Shown here: positions 33,980 through 43,969 of the stretch, in pieces | Position numbering within the stretch: position 1 is the stretch's first letter | How the letters are laid out: each line of letters opens with the position of its first letter | Assembly (NCBI RefSeq): GCF_010994755.1 | Contig: NZ_WHSB02000003.1 | Location: 186,001 to 250,000, forward strand | Length of the DNA stretch: 64,000 nucleotides | Reading direction: 5' to 3' | Source: Shinella lacus | GTDB taxonomy: Bacteria; Pseudomonadota; Alphaproteobacteria; Rhizobiales; Rhizobiaceae | Made by a program: the position numbers and the translations under genes | The notes under the pieces: model-generated | Seen by the model: the letters and a program-made list of their open reading frames with translations, nothing else | What the model was told of the DNA's origin: nothing | The model's database searches: none

Positions 33980-35008
33980 TTGCGCACTTTTCTGAGCACG
34001 ACCGCGATGGCGGTCCTCGCAGCAACGCTTTTTGCCGGTTCCGCGGCGGCCGAGACGGAAAACCCGTTCCGCTGCAAGCCGGGCGAAAAATACGTCATGA
34101 ACGTCATGGTCTCGGGCGTCGAATACTGGTTCCCGGTCTATGAAATGTTCAAGCAGGCCGGCCAGCAGCTGGGCTGCGAGACGGAATACACCGGCACGCC
34201 GGAATATGACGTCAACAAGCAGATCGCCACCTTCGACCAGGCGCTCGCGCAGAACCCGGCCGGCATTCTCGTGCATCCGATGAACTCCGACCCGTTCATC
34301 GAGCCGATCAACCGCGCCATCGACCAGGGCACGGCTGTCGTGACGTTCGCGGCCGACTCGCCGCTCTCCAAGCGCGTTTCCTTCATCACCTCGGACAACA
34401 CCCGCGAAGGCACCTACGCCGCCGACGCGATCGCCGAGAAGCTGGGCGGCAAGGGCGAATATGCGGTTCTGGAAAATCCGGGCCAGGACAACCACGACAA
34501 GCGCATCGCCGCCTTCATCGCCCGCATGGAAGAGAAGTGGCCGGACATGAAGCTGGTCGGCCGCGCCGCCTCCAACCAGGATCCGACCAAGGCCTATCAG
34601 GGCCTGTCGAGCCTCATCCAGGCCAATCCGAACCTCGGCGCCGTCTTCATGCCGGAAGCCAACTCGGCGATCGGCGCGGCGCAGGCCAACAAGGAAGCGG
34701 GCGGCAAGGTCCTCGTCATGTGCGCGGACGTCAACGCCAATATCCTCGACATGATCAAGGCCGGCGAAGTCTTCGGCTCGATCAACCCGAACCAGGGCAT
34801 GCAGGGCTATATGGGCTTCATGCTGCTGTGGCTTGCCAAGCATCCGGAACTGATCGACCCGATGAACGACGCCAAGCGCTCCGGTTTCAACCCGATGAGC
34901 ATCCCGGTCGTCGACAACGGCCTGTCGATCGTGACCGCCGAAAACGCCGACGACTTTTATTGGGACAAATACCTGAAGCGTCGCGGCACCAAGGGCATCG
35001 AGGAGTAA
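33980..35008 (+). CDS. Sugar ABC importer periplasmic binding protein (RbsB/LsrB-like)
   Basis: A 342-residue type I sugar-binding protein. I assign a TTG start at 33980: it is preceded by GAGGAGG at proper spacing and gives a good signal peptide (MRTFLSTTAMAVLAATLF, cleavage after GSAAA), whereas the upstream in-frame extension has none. The mature domain has the RbsB fold, with GILVHPMNSDPFIEPINRAI and PEANSAIGAAQ. It resembles binding proteins of ribose, polyol and Lsr systems; the ligand is unknown. It is first in the operon. Confidence 0.85.
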   Translation: MRTFLSTTAMAVLAATLFAGSAAAETENPFRCKPGEKYVMNVMVSGVEYWFPVYEMFKQAGQQLGCETEYTGTPEYDVNKQIATFDQALAQNPAGILVHPMNSDPFIEPINRAIDQGTAVVTFAADSPLSKRVSFITSDNTREGTYAADAIAEKLGGKGEYAVLENPGQDNHDKRIAAFIARMEEKWPDMKLVGRAASNQDPTKAYQGLSSLIQANPNLGAVFMPEANSAIGAAQANKEAGGKVLVMCADVNANILDMIKAGEVFGSINPNQGMQGYMGFMLLWLAKHPELIDPMNDAKRSGFNPMSIPVVDNGLSIVTAENADDFYWDKYLKRRGTKGIEE

Positions 35009-35023
35009 GCTCCTAAGCGAACG

Positions 35024-35049
35024 CCATCCGCGCCTCGCGGCGCGGATGG
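35024..35049 (+). terminator. Intercistronic hairpin after the sugar-binding-protein gene
   Basis: CCATCCGCGCC-TCGC-GGCGCGGATGG, a perfect 11-bp stem with no T-run, between the binding protein and ATPase genes. It probably stabilises the upstream mRNA to allow excess binding protein. Confidence 0.55.
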
Positions 35050-35074
35050 TCTCGAAAGGAGAGGGAGGAAGACG

Positions 35075-36601
<1,527 letters not shown>

Positions 36602-36623
36602 GAAGAAACTGGGAGAGACGGGA

Positions 36624-37613
36624 ATGGCAATCGACACGATGGCGGCAGGTGCGCCGAAGACATCGTCCTTCAAGCGCATCGGCACGATGCGCGAGGCCGG
36701 GCTGATCGCGATCATCCTCGCGCTCTGCGTGATCATGAGCTTCGCCTCGCCGCACTTCCTGACGCTCGGCAATTTCCGCGCCATGCTGATGAGCTTTTCC
36801 GTCGAAGGCATCGTCGTCGTCGGTATGACGATCCTCTTGATCGTCGGCGGCATCGATCTGGCGGTCGGCTCCGTCGTCTGCTTCGCGATGGTGCTCTCTG
36901 GCTCGCTGTTCCTCGCCGGGCTCGATCCGTGGACGGCCTCGCTGATCGGCATTCTCGCGAGCAGCGCTATCGGCGGCATCATGGGCTTCTTCGTGACGGT
37001 GGTCGGCCTCAACCACTTCATCACATCTCTGGCGGCCATGGTGATCGTGCGCGGCCTCTGCCTCATCATCACCAAGGGGACCCCACTGTCGCTCTTCACG
37101 CTGCCGGCCGGCTTCAAGGCGGTGGGGCAGGGCACGTTCTACGGCGTGCCCTATGTCATCCTGATCTTCGTCGCCGTCGTCGTCCTGTTCGATTTTCTGC
37201 TGCGCCGGGCGACCGCCTTCCGCAAGGTCTTCTACACCGGCAGCAACGAGAAGGCCGCGCTCTATTCCGGCATCAAGACCAACCAAGTGAAGTTCTGGGT
37301 GACGGTGTTGTGCTCGACGCTCGCCGGTGTCGCAGGCGTTATCTACATGTCCCGCTTCGGGGCCGCGACCCCCACCTTCGGCGCCGGCATGGAGCTCAAC
37401 ATCATCGCCGCGGCCGTCATCGGCGGGGCCTCGCTCAACGGCGGCTCGGGCACCATTCTCGGTGCTATCCTCGGCATCGCCCTGCTCTCGGTCGTCACTT
37501 CGTCGCTCATCCTGCTCAACGTCTCGGTCTACTGGCAGGACATGATCAAAGGCTGCATCCTGCTCGCCGCCGTCTCCATCGACCATTTCATGCACAAGCG
37601 GAAGGCCGCCTGA
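36624..37613 (+). CDS. Sugar ABC importer permease (RbsC family)
   Basis: A 329-residue RbsC/AraH-type permease with about eight to ten hydrophobic segments, the TILLIVGGIDLAVGSVV motif and the late AAAVIGGASLNGGSGTILGAILG motif. I prefer the ATG at 36624, behind GGGAGAGACGGGA, over one at 36591 that overlaps the ATPase gene and has a poor ribosome site. Only one permease gene is present, so a homodimeric pore is expected, unlike LsrCD. Confidence 0.9.
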   Translation: MAIDTMAAGAPKTSSFKRIGTMREAGLIAIILALCVIMSFASPHFLTLGNFRAMLMSFSVEGIVVVGMTILLIVGGIDLAVGSVVCFAMVLSGSLFLAGLDPWTASLIGILASSAIGGIMGFFVTVVGLNHFITSLAAMVIVRGLCLIITKGTPLSLFTLPAGFKAVGQGTFYGVPYVILIFVAVVVLFDFLLRRATAFRKVFYTGSNEKAALYSGIKTNQVKFWVTVLCSTLAGVAGVIYMSRFGAATPTFGAGMELNIIAAAVIGGASLNGGSGTILGAILGIALLSVVTSSLILLNVSVYWQDMIKGCILLAAVSIDHFMHKRKAA

Positions 37614-37614
37614 C

Positions 37615-38622
37615 ATGCCGATCGCCAAGCTGAAACCCAAGACCACGGCGCCGCGCGAAGAGATCGTCATCGCCCGCCAGATGCACCAGGCGCTCGTGCT
37701 GCACTTCCTGGAAGGCCTGACGCAGGCGCAGATCGCCGACCAGCTCGGCCTCTCGCACGCCACCGTCAACCGCCTCATCAAGCGCGGCCGCCAGCTCGGC
37801 CTCGTCGAGATCAAGATCAAGTCGCCGGTCGAGCCCTTGGTCGACATGGAAGAGCGGCTTCTGGCGCTCGGGGGCATCAGCCGCGCCGTCGTGGTGCCGA
37901 CGGTCTCCGACAATCCGCAGACAGCGCTGCAAGCGGTCGGCGAGGCAGCGGCCCGGCTGCTGCTCGAAGAGATCGCCGATGGCGACACGATCTGCATCAC
38001 CGGCGGCAAGGGCGTCAGCGCCGTCGTCGCCGGCCTGCAGGCGCCGCGCCGCTTCGATGTCGAGGTCATTCCCGGCACGGGCTGCGTGCAGGGCAAACAC
38101 TATACCGACGTCAACCACGTCTCGACGATGATGGCCGACCGGCTCGGCGGGCGCTCCTACCAGATCCACGCGCCGCTCTTTGCCGACGATGCCGAACAGC
38201 GGGAAATGCTGATCAACATGCGCTCCGTCGCGGACGTGTTTCAGCGGGCGCGGGAGGCGAAGGTGGCGGTGGTCGGCATCGGCTCGATCCTCACGGACGA
38301 TTCGAGCTATTACGACCTGCACCCGTCCTCCAGCACCGACCGCGCCGCAATCGAGCGCTCCGGTGCGAGCTGCGAACTGCTCGCCCATCTGCTCGATGAT
38401 CACGGCCGGGTCTGCGACTACAGCCTCAACCGCTCGCTGGTCTCGCTGACGCTCAAGGAATTCGCCTCGATCCCGACGAAGATCGGCGTCGCGAGCGGCC
38501 CGAACAAGGCCGGGCCGATTCTCAGCGTGCTGCGCGGCAATCATCTCGACACGCTCGTCACCGACGAGGCGACCGGCGCGCGCATTCTAGACATGGCATC
38601 CCAGGAAGGATTTTCCGCATGA
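37615..38622 (+). CDS. SorC/DeoR-sugar-binding-domain transcriptional regulator
   Basis: A 335-residue SorC-family regulator, the family of LsrR, EryD and DeoR of Bacillus. An N-terminal helix-turn-helix (about 22-62, GLTQAQIADQLGLSHATVNRLIKRGRQLGL in parts) precedes a phosphosugar-binding domain with VVGIGSILTDDSSY and the terminal GPNKAGPILSVLRGNHLDTLVTDEATG pattern. Such regulators respond to a phosphorylated pathway intermediate, here presumably made by the FGGY kinase. It begins 1 bp after the permease gene and overlaps the reductase gene by 4 bp. Confidence 0.92.
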   Translation: MPIAKLKPKTTAPREEIVIARQMHQALVLHFLEGLTQAQIADQLGLSHATVNRLIKRGRQLGLVEIKIKSPVEPLVDMEERLLALGGISRAVVVPTVSDNPQTALQAVGEAAARLLLEEIADGDTICITGGKGVSAVVAGLQAPRRFDVEVIPGTGCVQGKHYTDVNHVSTMMADRLGGRSYQIHAPLFADDAEQREMLINMRSVADVFQRAREAKVAVVGIGSILTDDSSYYDLHPSSSTDRAAIERSGASCELLAHLLDDHGRVCDYSLNRSLVSLTLKEFASIPTKIGVASGPNKAGPILSVLRGNHLDTLVTDEATGARILDMASQEGFSA

Positions 38623-39614
38623 GCGGCGAACAATTGACCCGTGACATCGGACGCTCCGGCGTCAAGGCATCCGCCGTCGGCCTCGGCACCTGGGCGATCG
38701 GCGGCTGGATGTGGGGCGGCACGGACGAGGCGGAATCCATCGCCGCCATTCAGGCCTCGCTCGATGCCGGCGTGACCCTCATCGACACGGCGCCCGCCTA
38801 TGGCCTCGGCCGCTCGGAAGAGATCGTCGGCAAGGCGCTCGCCGGCCGGCGCGACAAGGCGGTGATTGCCACGAAATGCGGGCTCGTTTGGCACACGCAG
38901 AAGGGCAATCACTTCTTCGACCAGGACGGCAAGCCGGTGCACCGCTATCTCGGCCGGGATGGGATCATCCACGAGGTCGAAGAAAGCCTGCGCCGGCTCG
39001 GCACGGACTATATCGACCTCTACATTACCCACTGGCAGGACCCGACGACGCCGATCGAAGAGACGGTCGCGGCGCTGGAAGAGCTGAAAAAGGCCGGGAA
39101 GATCCGCGCGATCGGCGCGAGCAACGTCAACCGCTCGGAACTCGAACAGTATATTGCAACCGGGTCGCTCGACGCGATCCAGGAGCGGTTCAGCATGATC
39201 GATCGCGAGATCGAGGCGGACCTGCTGCCGCTCACTATCAAGAACGGCGTGTCGACGCTCAGCTATTCCTCGCTGGCGCTCGGCCTGCTGTCGGGCACGA
39301 TCGGCCCGGATAGGGTGTTTTCCGGCGACGACCAGCGCAAGGACAATCCGCGCTTCTCCGTCGCCAACCGGCAGAAGGCCAAGGATTTTTCCGAGGCGAT
39401 ACGGCCGGTCGCGGAACGCCACGGCGCCAGCATCGCGCAAGTGGTGATCGCCTGGACGCTGGCGCAGGAGGGCGTGACCTTCGCGCTTTGCGGCGCGCGA
39501 AACCCGGCGCAGGCGCTCGACAATGCGCGGGCCGGAACGCTCAGGCTTTCGAGTGACGATCTTGCGGCGATCAACGCCGCCATATCGGCGCAACTCGCCA
39601 CCATGGACGGATAA
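38619..39614 (+). CDS. Aldo/keto reductase
   Basis: A 331-residue NAD(P)H-dependent (alpha/beta)8 oxidoreductase. The family pattern is clear: DAGVTLIDTAPAYGLGRSEEIVG carries the catalytic Asp and Tyr, IATKCG the Lys and YITHWQDP the His. It would interconvert an aldehyde or ketose and an alcohol. Within this operon it may reduce the aldehyde released by the aldolase or oxidise the imported polyol. The start overlaps the SorC gene. Confidence 0.9.
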   Translation: MSGEQLTRDIGRSGVKASAVGLGTWAIGGWMWGGTDEAESIAAIQASLDAGVTLIDTAPAYGLGRSEEIVGKALAGRRDKAVIATKCGLVWHTQKGNHFFDQDGKPVHRYLGRDGIIHEVEESLRRLGTDYIDLYITHWQDPTTPIEETVAALEELKKAGKIRAIGASNVNRSELEQYIATGSLDAIQERFSMIDREIEADLLPLTIKNGVSTLSYSSLALGLLSGTIGPDRVFSGDDQRKDNPRFSVANRQKAKDFSEAIRPVAERHGASIAQVVIAWTLAQEGVTFALCGARNPAQALDNARAGTLRLSSDDLAAINAAISAQLATMDG

Positions 39615-39626
39615 CGGGCTGCCATC

Positions 39627-41375
39627 ATGAACCGTGCAGAGACAATGGACGGGCTTCGCCGGAGCCCGAAGGTGGACGTGTGCGTCCTCGGCGGCGGCAT
39701 CAACGGGCTCAGCGTCTTCCGCGAGCTGGCGTTGCAGGGCGTCGACGTGCTCCTCGTCGAGAAGGACGACTATTGCTCCGGCGCCAGTGCCGCCCTCTCG
39801 CGCATGGTTCACGGTGGTCTGCGCTATCTGGAAAACGGCGAGTTCAGTCTGGTGCAGGAATCGCTCGTCGAGCGCGACCGGCTGCTGCGCAACGCCCCGC
39901 ACTATGTCGCGCCGCTGCCGACGACGGTGCCGATCTTCGATGTCTTTTCCGGTCTCGCCAACGGCATCGTGCGTTTCCTCGGCCTCACCCGCCGCCCGAG
40001 CCGCCGCGGCGCCATCGCCATCAAGACGGGCCTCGGCATCTACGATTTCCTGACGCGCAAACGCGCCTTGATGCCCAAACACCAGTTCCGCGGCCGCAAG
40101 GCGACGCTGGAGAAATGGCCGGCGCTCAATCCGGCGATCCGCAATTCCGCGACCTATTACGACGCCTGGGTCAGCCACCCGGAGCGCATCGGCATCGAGC
40201 TTCTGCGCGACGGCCTCTCCGCCGGCCCGAACGCCAAGGCGCTGAACTATGCGACGGTCGAACAGGCCGGTGCGGGCGAGTTCTTGCTGCGCGACGGCGT
40301 GTCCGGCGAGACGCTGTCCATCCAGCCAAGGCTAGTCATCAATGCGACCGGCGGCTGGATCGACATCGCGAATGGCACGCTCTTCCCGGAGGAGGCGCGT
40401 CCCGCGCCGCTGGTGGGCGGCACAAAGGGCTCGCATCTGATCATCGACAATGCCGGCCTGCGCGACATGCTCGACGGGCACATGATCTACTACGAGAACG
40501 AGGATGGCCGTATCTGCATTCTCTTCCCCTATCTCGGCAAGGTGCTGGTCGGCTCGACGGATATCCGCGTGGACGACCCCGGCACGGTGCGCTGCGAGGC
40601 GGATGAGCGGGATTATATCCTGCAATCGCTCGCTTTCGTGCTGCCGGTCGTCAAAATCCGGCCGGAGGAAATTGTCTTCCAGTTCGCCGGCGTGCGCCCG
40701 CTGCCGGCGAGCAACGACAGCTTTACCGGCCGCATCCCGCGCGACCATTTCTGCACCGTGCTGGAAGGCCAGGACGGCGGGCCGCCGGTGCTCTGCATGA
40801 TCGGCGGCAAGTGGACGACCTTCCGCTCCTTCGGCGAGATGGCGGCCGATATGGCGCTGGAACGGCTTGGAAAGTCGCGCCGCGTCGATACGGCCGAGCG
40901 CACCATCGGTGGCGGCCGGGCTTTTCCGAAGGACGGCAGCGGCTGGGTTCGCGACCTCGCGGCCTTGACGGGCATTTCCACGGAACGGGCCGCTTTGCTG
41001 TTCGAGCGCTACGGCACGGATGCCGCAGATGTGGCCCGCTTCATCGCCGCGGCGCCGGACCATCCCTTGCCCCATGGCGGCTACAGCGTCCGCGAACTGA
41101 TCCATCTCATCCGCTGCGAAGCAGTCGAGCATCTGGACGACCTGCTCGCGCGCCGCACGACGCTTGCCATTACCGGCGAACTTTCGCTGGCCATGACCGA
41201 GGCCGCCCTCGGCGTGCTGGCCGCCGAAAAAGGCTGGTCCGCCCAGCGGGCCGGCGAAGAGCGCAGCCGTTTTCTAACCCTCATGGGTGAGCGCCACGGC
41301 GTCACCGAAAAAAGCCTTTCCGCAAGGAACGAACAAAGGAGTGAATTATGCGAGACAACCGCAAGGTCCGGATGA
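39627..41375 (+). CDS. GlpD-like FAD-dependent polyol-phosphate dehydrogenase
   Basis: A 582-residue member of the glycerol-3-phosphate dehydrogenase family. The FAD motif is VCVLGGGINGLSVFRELA (about 18-35), followed by SGASAALSRMVHGGLRYLE, GTKGSHLII and a C-terminal domain with GGKWTTFRSFGEMAAD. EryB, which oxidises erythritol-1-phosphate, belongs to this family. In an operon with a sugar kinase and an aldolase it probably oxidises a phosphorylated polyol to a ketose phosphate. The real substrate is unknown. Its end overlaps the aldolase start by 28 bp. Confidence 0.87.
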   Translation: MNRAETMDGLRRSPKVDVCVLGGGINGLSVFRELALQGVDVLLVEKDDYCSGASAALSRMVHGGLRYLENGEFSLVQESLVERDRLLRNAPHYVAPLPTTVPIFDVFSGLANGIVRFLGLTRRPSRRGAIAIKTGLGIYDFLTRKRALMPKHQFRGRKATLEKWPALNPAIRNSATYYDAWVSHPERIGIELLRDGLSAGPNAKALNYATVEQAGAGEFLLRDGVSGETLSIQPRLVINATGGWIDIANGTLFPEEARPAPLVGGTKGSHLIIDNAGLRDMLDGHMIYYENEDGRICILFPYLGKVLVGSTDIRVDDPGTVRCEADERDYILQSLAFVLPVVKIRPEEIVFQFAGVRPLPASNDSFTGRIPRDHFCTVLEGQDGGPPVLCMIGGKWTTFRSFGEMAADMALERLGKSRRVDTAERTIGGGRAFPKDGSGWVRDLAALTGISTERAALLFERYGTDAADVARFIAAAPDHPLPHGGYSVRELIHLIRCEAVEHLDDLLARRTTLAITGELSLAMTEAALGVLAAEKGWSAQRAGEERSRFLTLMGERHGVTEKSLSARNEQRSELCETTARSG

Positions 41376-42190
41376 ACCGGCTGTTCGGCAACGGCCGTTG
41401 CCTGGATGTGGCGATCGATCACGGCGTGTGCAACGAGCCGTCCTTCCTCGACGGGCTGGAGAACGTGCCGGCCGTGGTGAAGGCGCTGGTCGATGCCGGG
41501 CCGGATGCCATCCAGATGAACTATGGCCAAGCCGACCTGTTGCAGGACATTCCCGGCAAGGACAAGCCGGCCCTCGTTATGCGCATCGACATGGGCAATC
41601 CCTATAACCGCATCCGCCACCGCGATATGTGGGCGGTGTTGCAGAACGACGCCGAGCCGCTGATCGGCGCCTTGCAGATGGATGCCGCCTGCGTGGTGGT
41701 CAACCTCTTCATGCTGCCGGACGAGCCGGACCTCTTCCGCCAATGCGTGCAGAACATTTCGCGCGTGCGGGCAGACTGCGAGAAATACGGCATGCCGCTG
41801 ATGATCGAGCCGCTCGTCATGCAGCCCGTCACCGAGCGAGGCGGCTACATGGTCGATGGCGATGCGGAAAAGATCGTGACCCTGACGCGGCTTGCCCGCG
41901 AGATGGGCGCCGATATCGTCAAGGCCGATCCGACGACCAATGCGGAGGATTTCCACCGCGTTGTGGAAGCCGCGCGCTGCCCGGTTCTGGTGCGCGGCGG
42001 CGGCAAGGAGGATCTTCGCGCCGTGTTCGATAAATCGGCGGCCTTGATGCGGCAGGGCGCAGTGGGCATGGTCTATGGGCGCAATATCTACCAGCATGCC
42101 AATCCGAGTGCGGTGGTGCGCGGGCTGATGGCGATCATCCACCAGGATGCGAGCGGCGAGGAAGCCTTCGCGCTGTACCAGCAGGCTTGA
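41348..42190 (+). CDS. Class I aldolase (DeoC/LacD/LsrF-like)
   Basis: A 280-residue TIM-barrel aldolase of the DeoC/FbaB class I family. VAIDHGVCNEPSF begins the barrel, MGADIVKADPTTN holds the probable Schiff-base lysine and VLVRGGGKEDL with GAVGMVYGRNIYQ form the phosphate-binding end. It lacks metal-binding class II motifs. The start has AAAGGAG upstream and lies inside the GlpD-like gene. It likely cleaves or condenses the phosphorylated ketose; in Lsr systems the relative LsrF acts as a thiolase. Confidence 0.86.
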   Translation: MRDNRKVRMNRLFGNGRCLDVAIDHGVCNEPSFLDGLENVPAVVKALVDAGPDAIQMNYGQADLLQDIPGKDKPALVMRIDMGNPYNRIRHRDMWAVLQNDAEPLIGALQMDAACVVVNLFMLPDEPDLFRQCVQNISRVRADCEKYGMPLMIEPLVMQPVTERGGYMVDGDAEKIVTLTRLAREMGADIVKADPTTNAEDFHRVVEAARCPVLVRGGGKEDLRAVFDKSAALMRQGAVGMVYGRNIYQHANPSAVVRGLMAIIHQDASGEEAFALYQQA

Positions 42191-42218
42191 TGACCTCGAA
42201 CCTTGGGAGGGGTTCCGA

Positions 42219-43748
42219 ATGGAAAAATATCTGCTGGGGCTCGACGCCGGCAACACCGTCATCAAGGCGGTGATTTTTGACCTGACGGGCAGGGAAGTGG
42301 CCTATGCGGGGGAGGAAGGTCATAGCCGCATGCCGCATCCCGGCCATGTCGAGCGTGATCTCGGTGAACTCTGGGCCAATGCCCGGCGCGTCATCCGCAC
42401 CTGCCTCGACAAGGCGGGTATCGCGGCGAGCGACATCGCCGCGATCGGCTGCGCCGGCCACGGCAACGGGCTTTATGCGCTCGACCGGGCCGGCGAGCCG
42501 CTCATCGGCATCCAGTCGCTCGATACGCGGGCGACCGGCCTCGTTGAAGAATGGGCCGCGCAGGGCGTCGGCGACCGGACCTATCCGCTCGCCCGCCAGC
42601 GCCCCTGGCCGTCCCAGACGCCGACCTTGCTCGCCTGGCTGAAGCGCCACCGGCCGGAGCTTTTCCAGCGCATCGGCACGGTGTTCTTCTCCAAGGATTT
42701 CGTGGTCAACCGGCTGACGGGAAAGCGCGTCAGCGAGGTCTCGGACATGTCCGGCGCTGGGCTGCTCGATCTGGCAGGGCGCCGCTACGACAAGACGTTG
42801 ATGGAGGCCTATGGCCTTGGGGACTGCATGGACCTGCTGCCGCCGCTCATCGAAAGCGCCGACATTGCCGGCACGGTGACGGAAGAAGTGGCGCGGGAAA
42901 CCGGGCTTGCCGCCGGCACACCCGTCATCGGCGGCCTGTTCGACGTCGTCGCCTCGGCGCTGGGATCCGGTGTGTCGCGCACCGGCAGCGCCTCGATCAT
43001 CGCCGGCACCTGGAGCATCAACCAGGTCATCATCGACGGTCCGGATCTCGACGGCCCGGTCTTCATGTCCTCGACCTTCGACCGCACGCGCTACATGGCG
43101 ATGGAAAACAGCGCCACCTCGGCCGCCAATCTCGAATGGCTGGTGCGGGAGTTCTTCGAGGGCGAGCATGAGGAGGGCGTCTCGCCTTTCGATGCCTGCT
43201 GCGCCTTTGCCGCGGCGGTGGAGCCGGCGGCGGATGATCCGCTCTACCACCCCTATCTCTACGGCGCCCAGCAGGATGGCCATGCGCGGGCCGGCTTTTA
43301 CGGCATTGCCGGCTGGCACACCAAGGGGCATCTCGTGCGCGCGCTGCTCGAAGGCGTCGCCTTCGGTCATCGCCACCACATCGAGACGATCCGCAAGGCG
43401 GGCGCCACCTTCGACGAAGCGGTGCTGTCGGGCGGCGGGTCGCGCAGCAAGCTCTGGCCGCAGATCTTTGCCGATGTGCTCGGCGTGCCCGTGACCGTCG
43501 CCGTCTCACGCGAGACGGGGGCGCTCGGTGCGGCAATCGCGGCGGGCACGGGCGTTGGCCTCTTTGCCGATTTCACGGAAGGGGCGAATGCCATGGTGCG
43601 GGTCGAGCGGCATTACCGGCCGAACGGCGCGCTTGCCGCGCACTACAATCGCCGCTACGCGCTCTACAAGGACATCACCGAGGCCATGACGCCGCTCTGG
43701 CGGCGGCTTTCGGCGAGCGAGCCGAGGGCGACGGACGCCGCGGCGTGA
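42219..43748 (+). CDS. FGGY-family carbohydrate kinase
   Basis: A 509-residue FGGY kinase. The ATPase start is LLGLDAGNTVIKAVIFD, the FGGY_N domain spans about 4-245, and FGGY_C begins near VIGGLFDVVASALG, with the adenine-binding SGGGSRSKLWPQIFADVLG. The family includes L-xylulose, erythritol, ribulose and AI-2 (LsrK) kinases. It follows the aldolase gene by 28 bp and ends the operon before a strong hairpin. Its product is the probable inducer of the SorC regulator. Confidence 0.9.
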   Translation: MEKYLLGLDAGNTVIKAVIFDLTGREVAYAGEEGHSRMPHPGHVERDLGELWANARRVIRTCLDKAGIAASDIAAIGCAGHGNGLYALDRAGEPLIGIQSLDTRATGLVEEWAAQGVGDRTYPLARQRPWPSQTPTLLAWLKRHRPELFQRIGTVFFSKDFVVNRLTGKRVSEVSDMSGAGLLDLAGRRYDKTLMEAYGLGDCMDLLPPLIESADIAGTVTEEVARETGLAAGTPVIGGLFDVVASALGSGVSRTGSASIIAGTWSINQVIIDGPDLDGPVFMSSTFDRTRYMAMENSATSAANLEWLVREFFEGEHEEGVSPFDACCAFAAAVEPAADDPLYHPYLYGAQQDGHARAGFYGIAGWHTKGHLVRALLEGVAFGHRHHIETIRKAGATFDEAVLSGGGSRSKLWPQIFADVLGVPVTVAVSRETGALGAAIAAGTGVGLFADFTEGANAMVRVERHYRPNGALAAHYNRRYALYKDITEAMTPLWRRLSASEPRATDAAA

Positions 43749-43761
43749 TCACTTCGGGCAG

Positions 43762-43788
43762 GGCACCGGCGATTTCATCGCCGGTGCC
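43762..43788 (+). terminator. Strong terminator hairpin after the FGGY kinase gene
   Basis: GGCACCGGCGAT-TTC-ATCGCCGGTGCC, a perfect 12-bp stem with a 3-base loop, 13 bp after the stop codon. There is no T-run, so it may act as a Rho-aided or processing end. The remaining 180 bp before the next gene hold no clear feature. Confidence 0.65.
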
Positions 43789-43969
43789 GGCTCGTTCGAT
43801 CTGTGCCAAATAACGCCCGATAGAATGCAATCTCAAGGTTGTATTAGCACTTTCATCACTCTCTTGTGCTCCAATCGTCTGTACCGAAGCGATGGCATGG
43901 AATGAACGTGGTGAGACGGGTACGGCCTTTGGACGGGACGACAGCGACCGCTAACGCCAGAGGGCGGCC

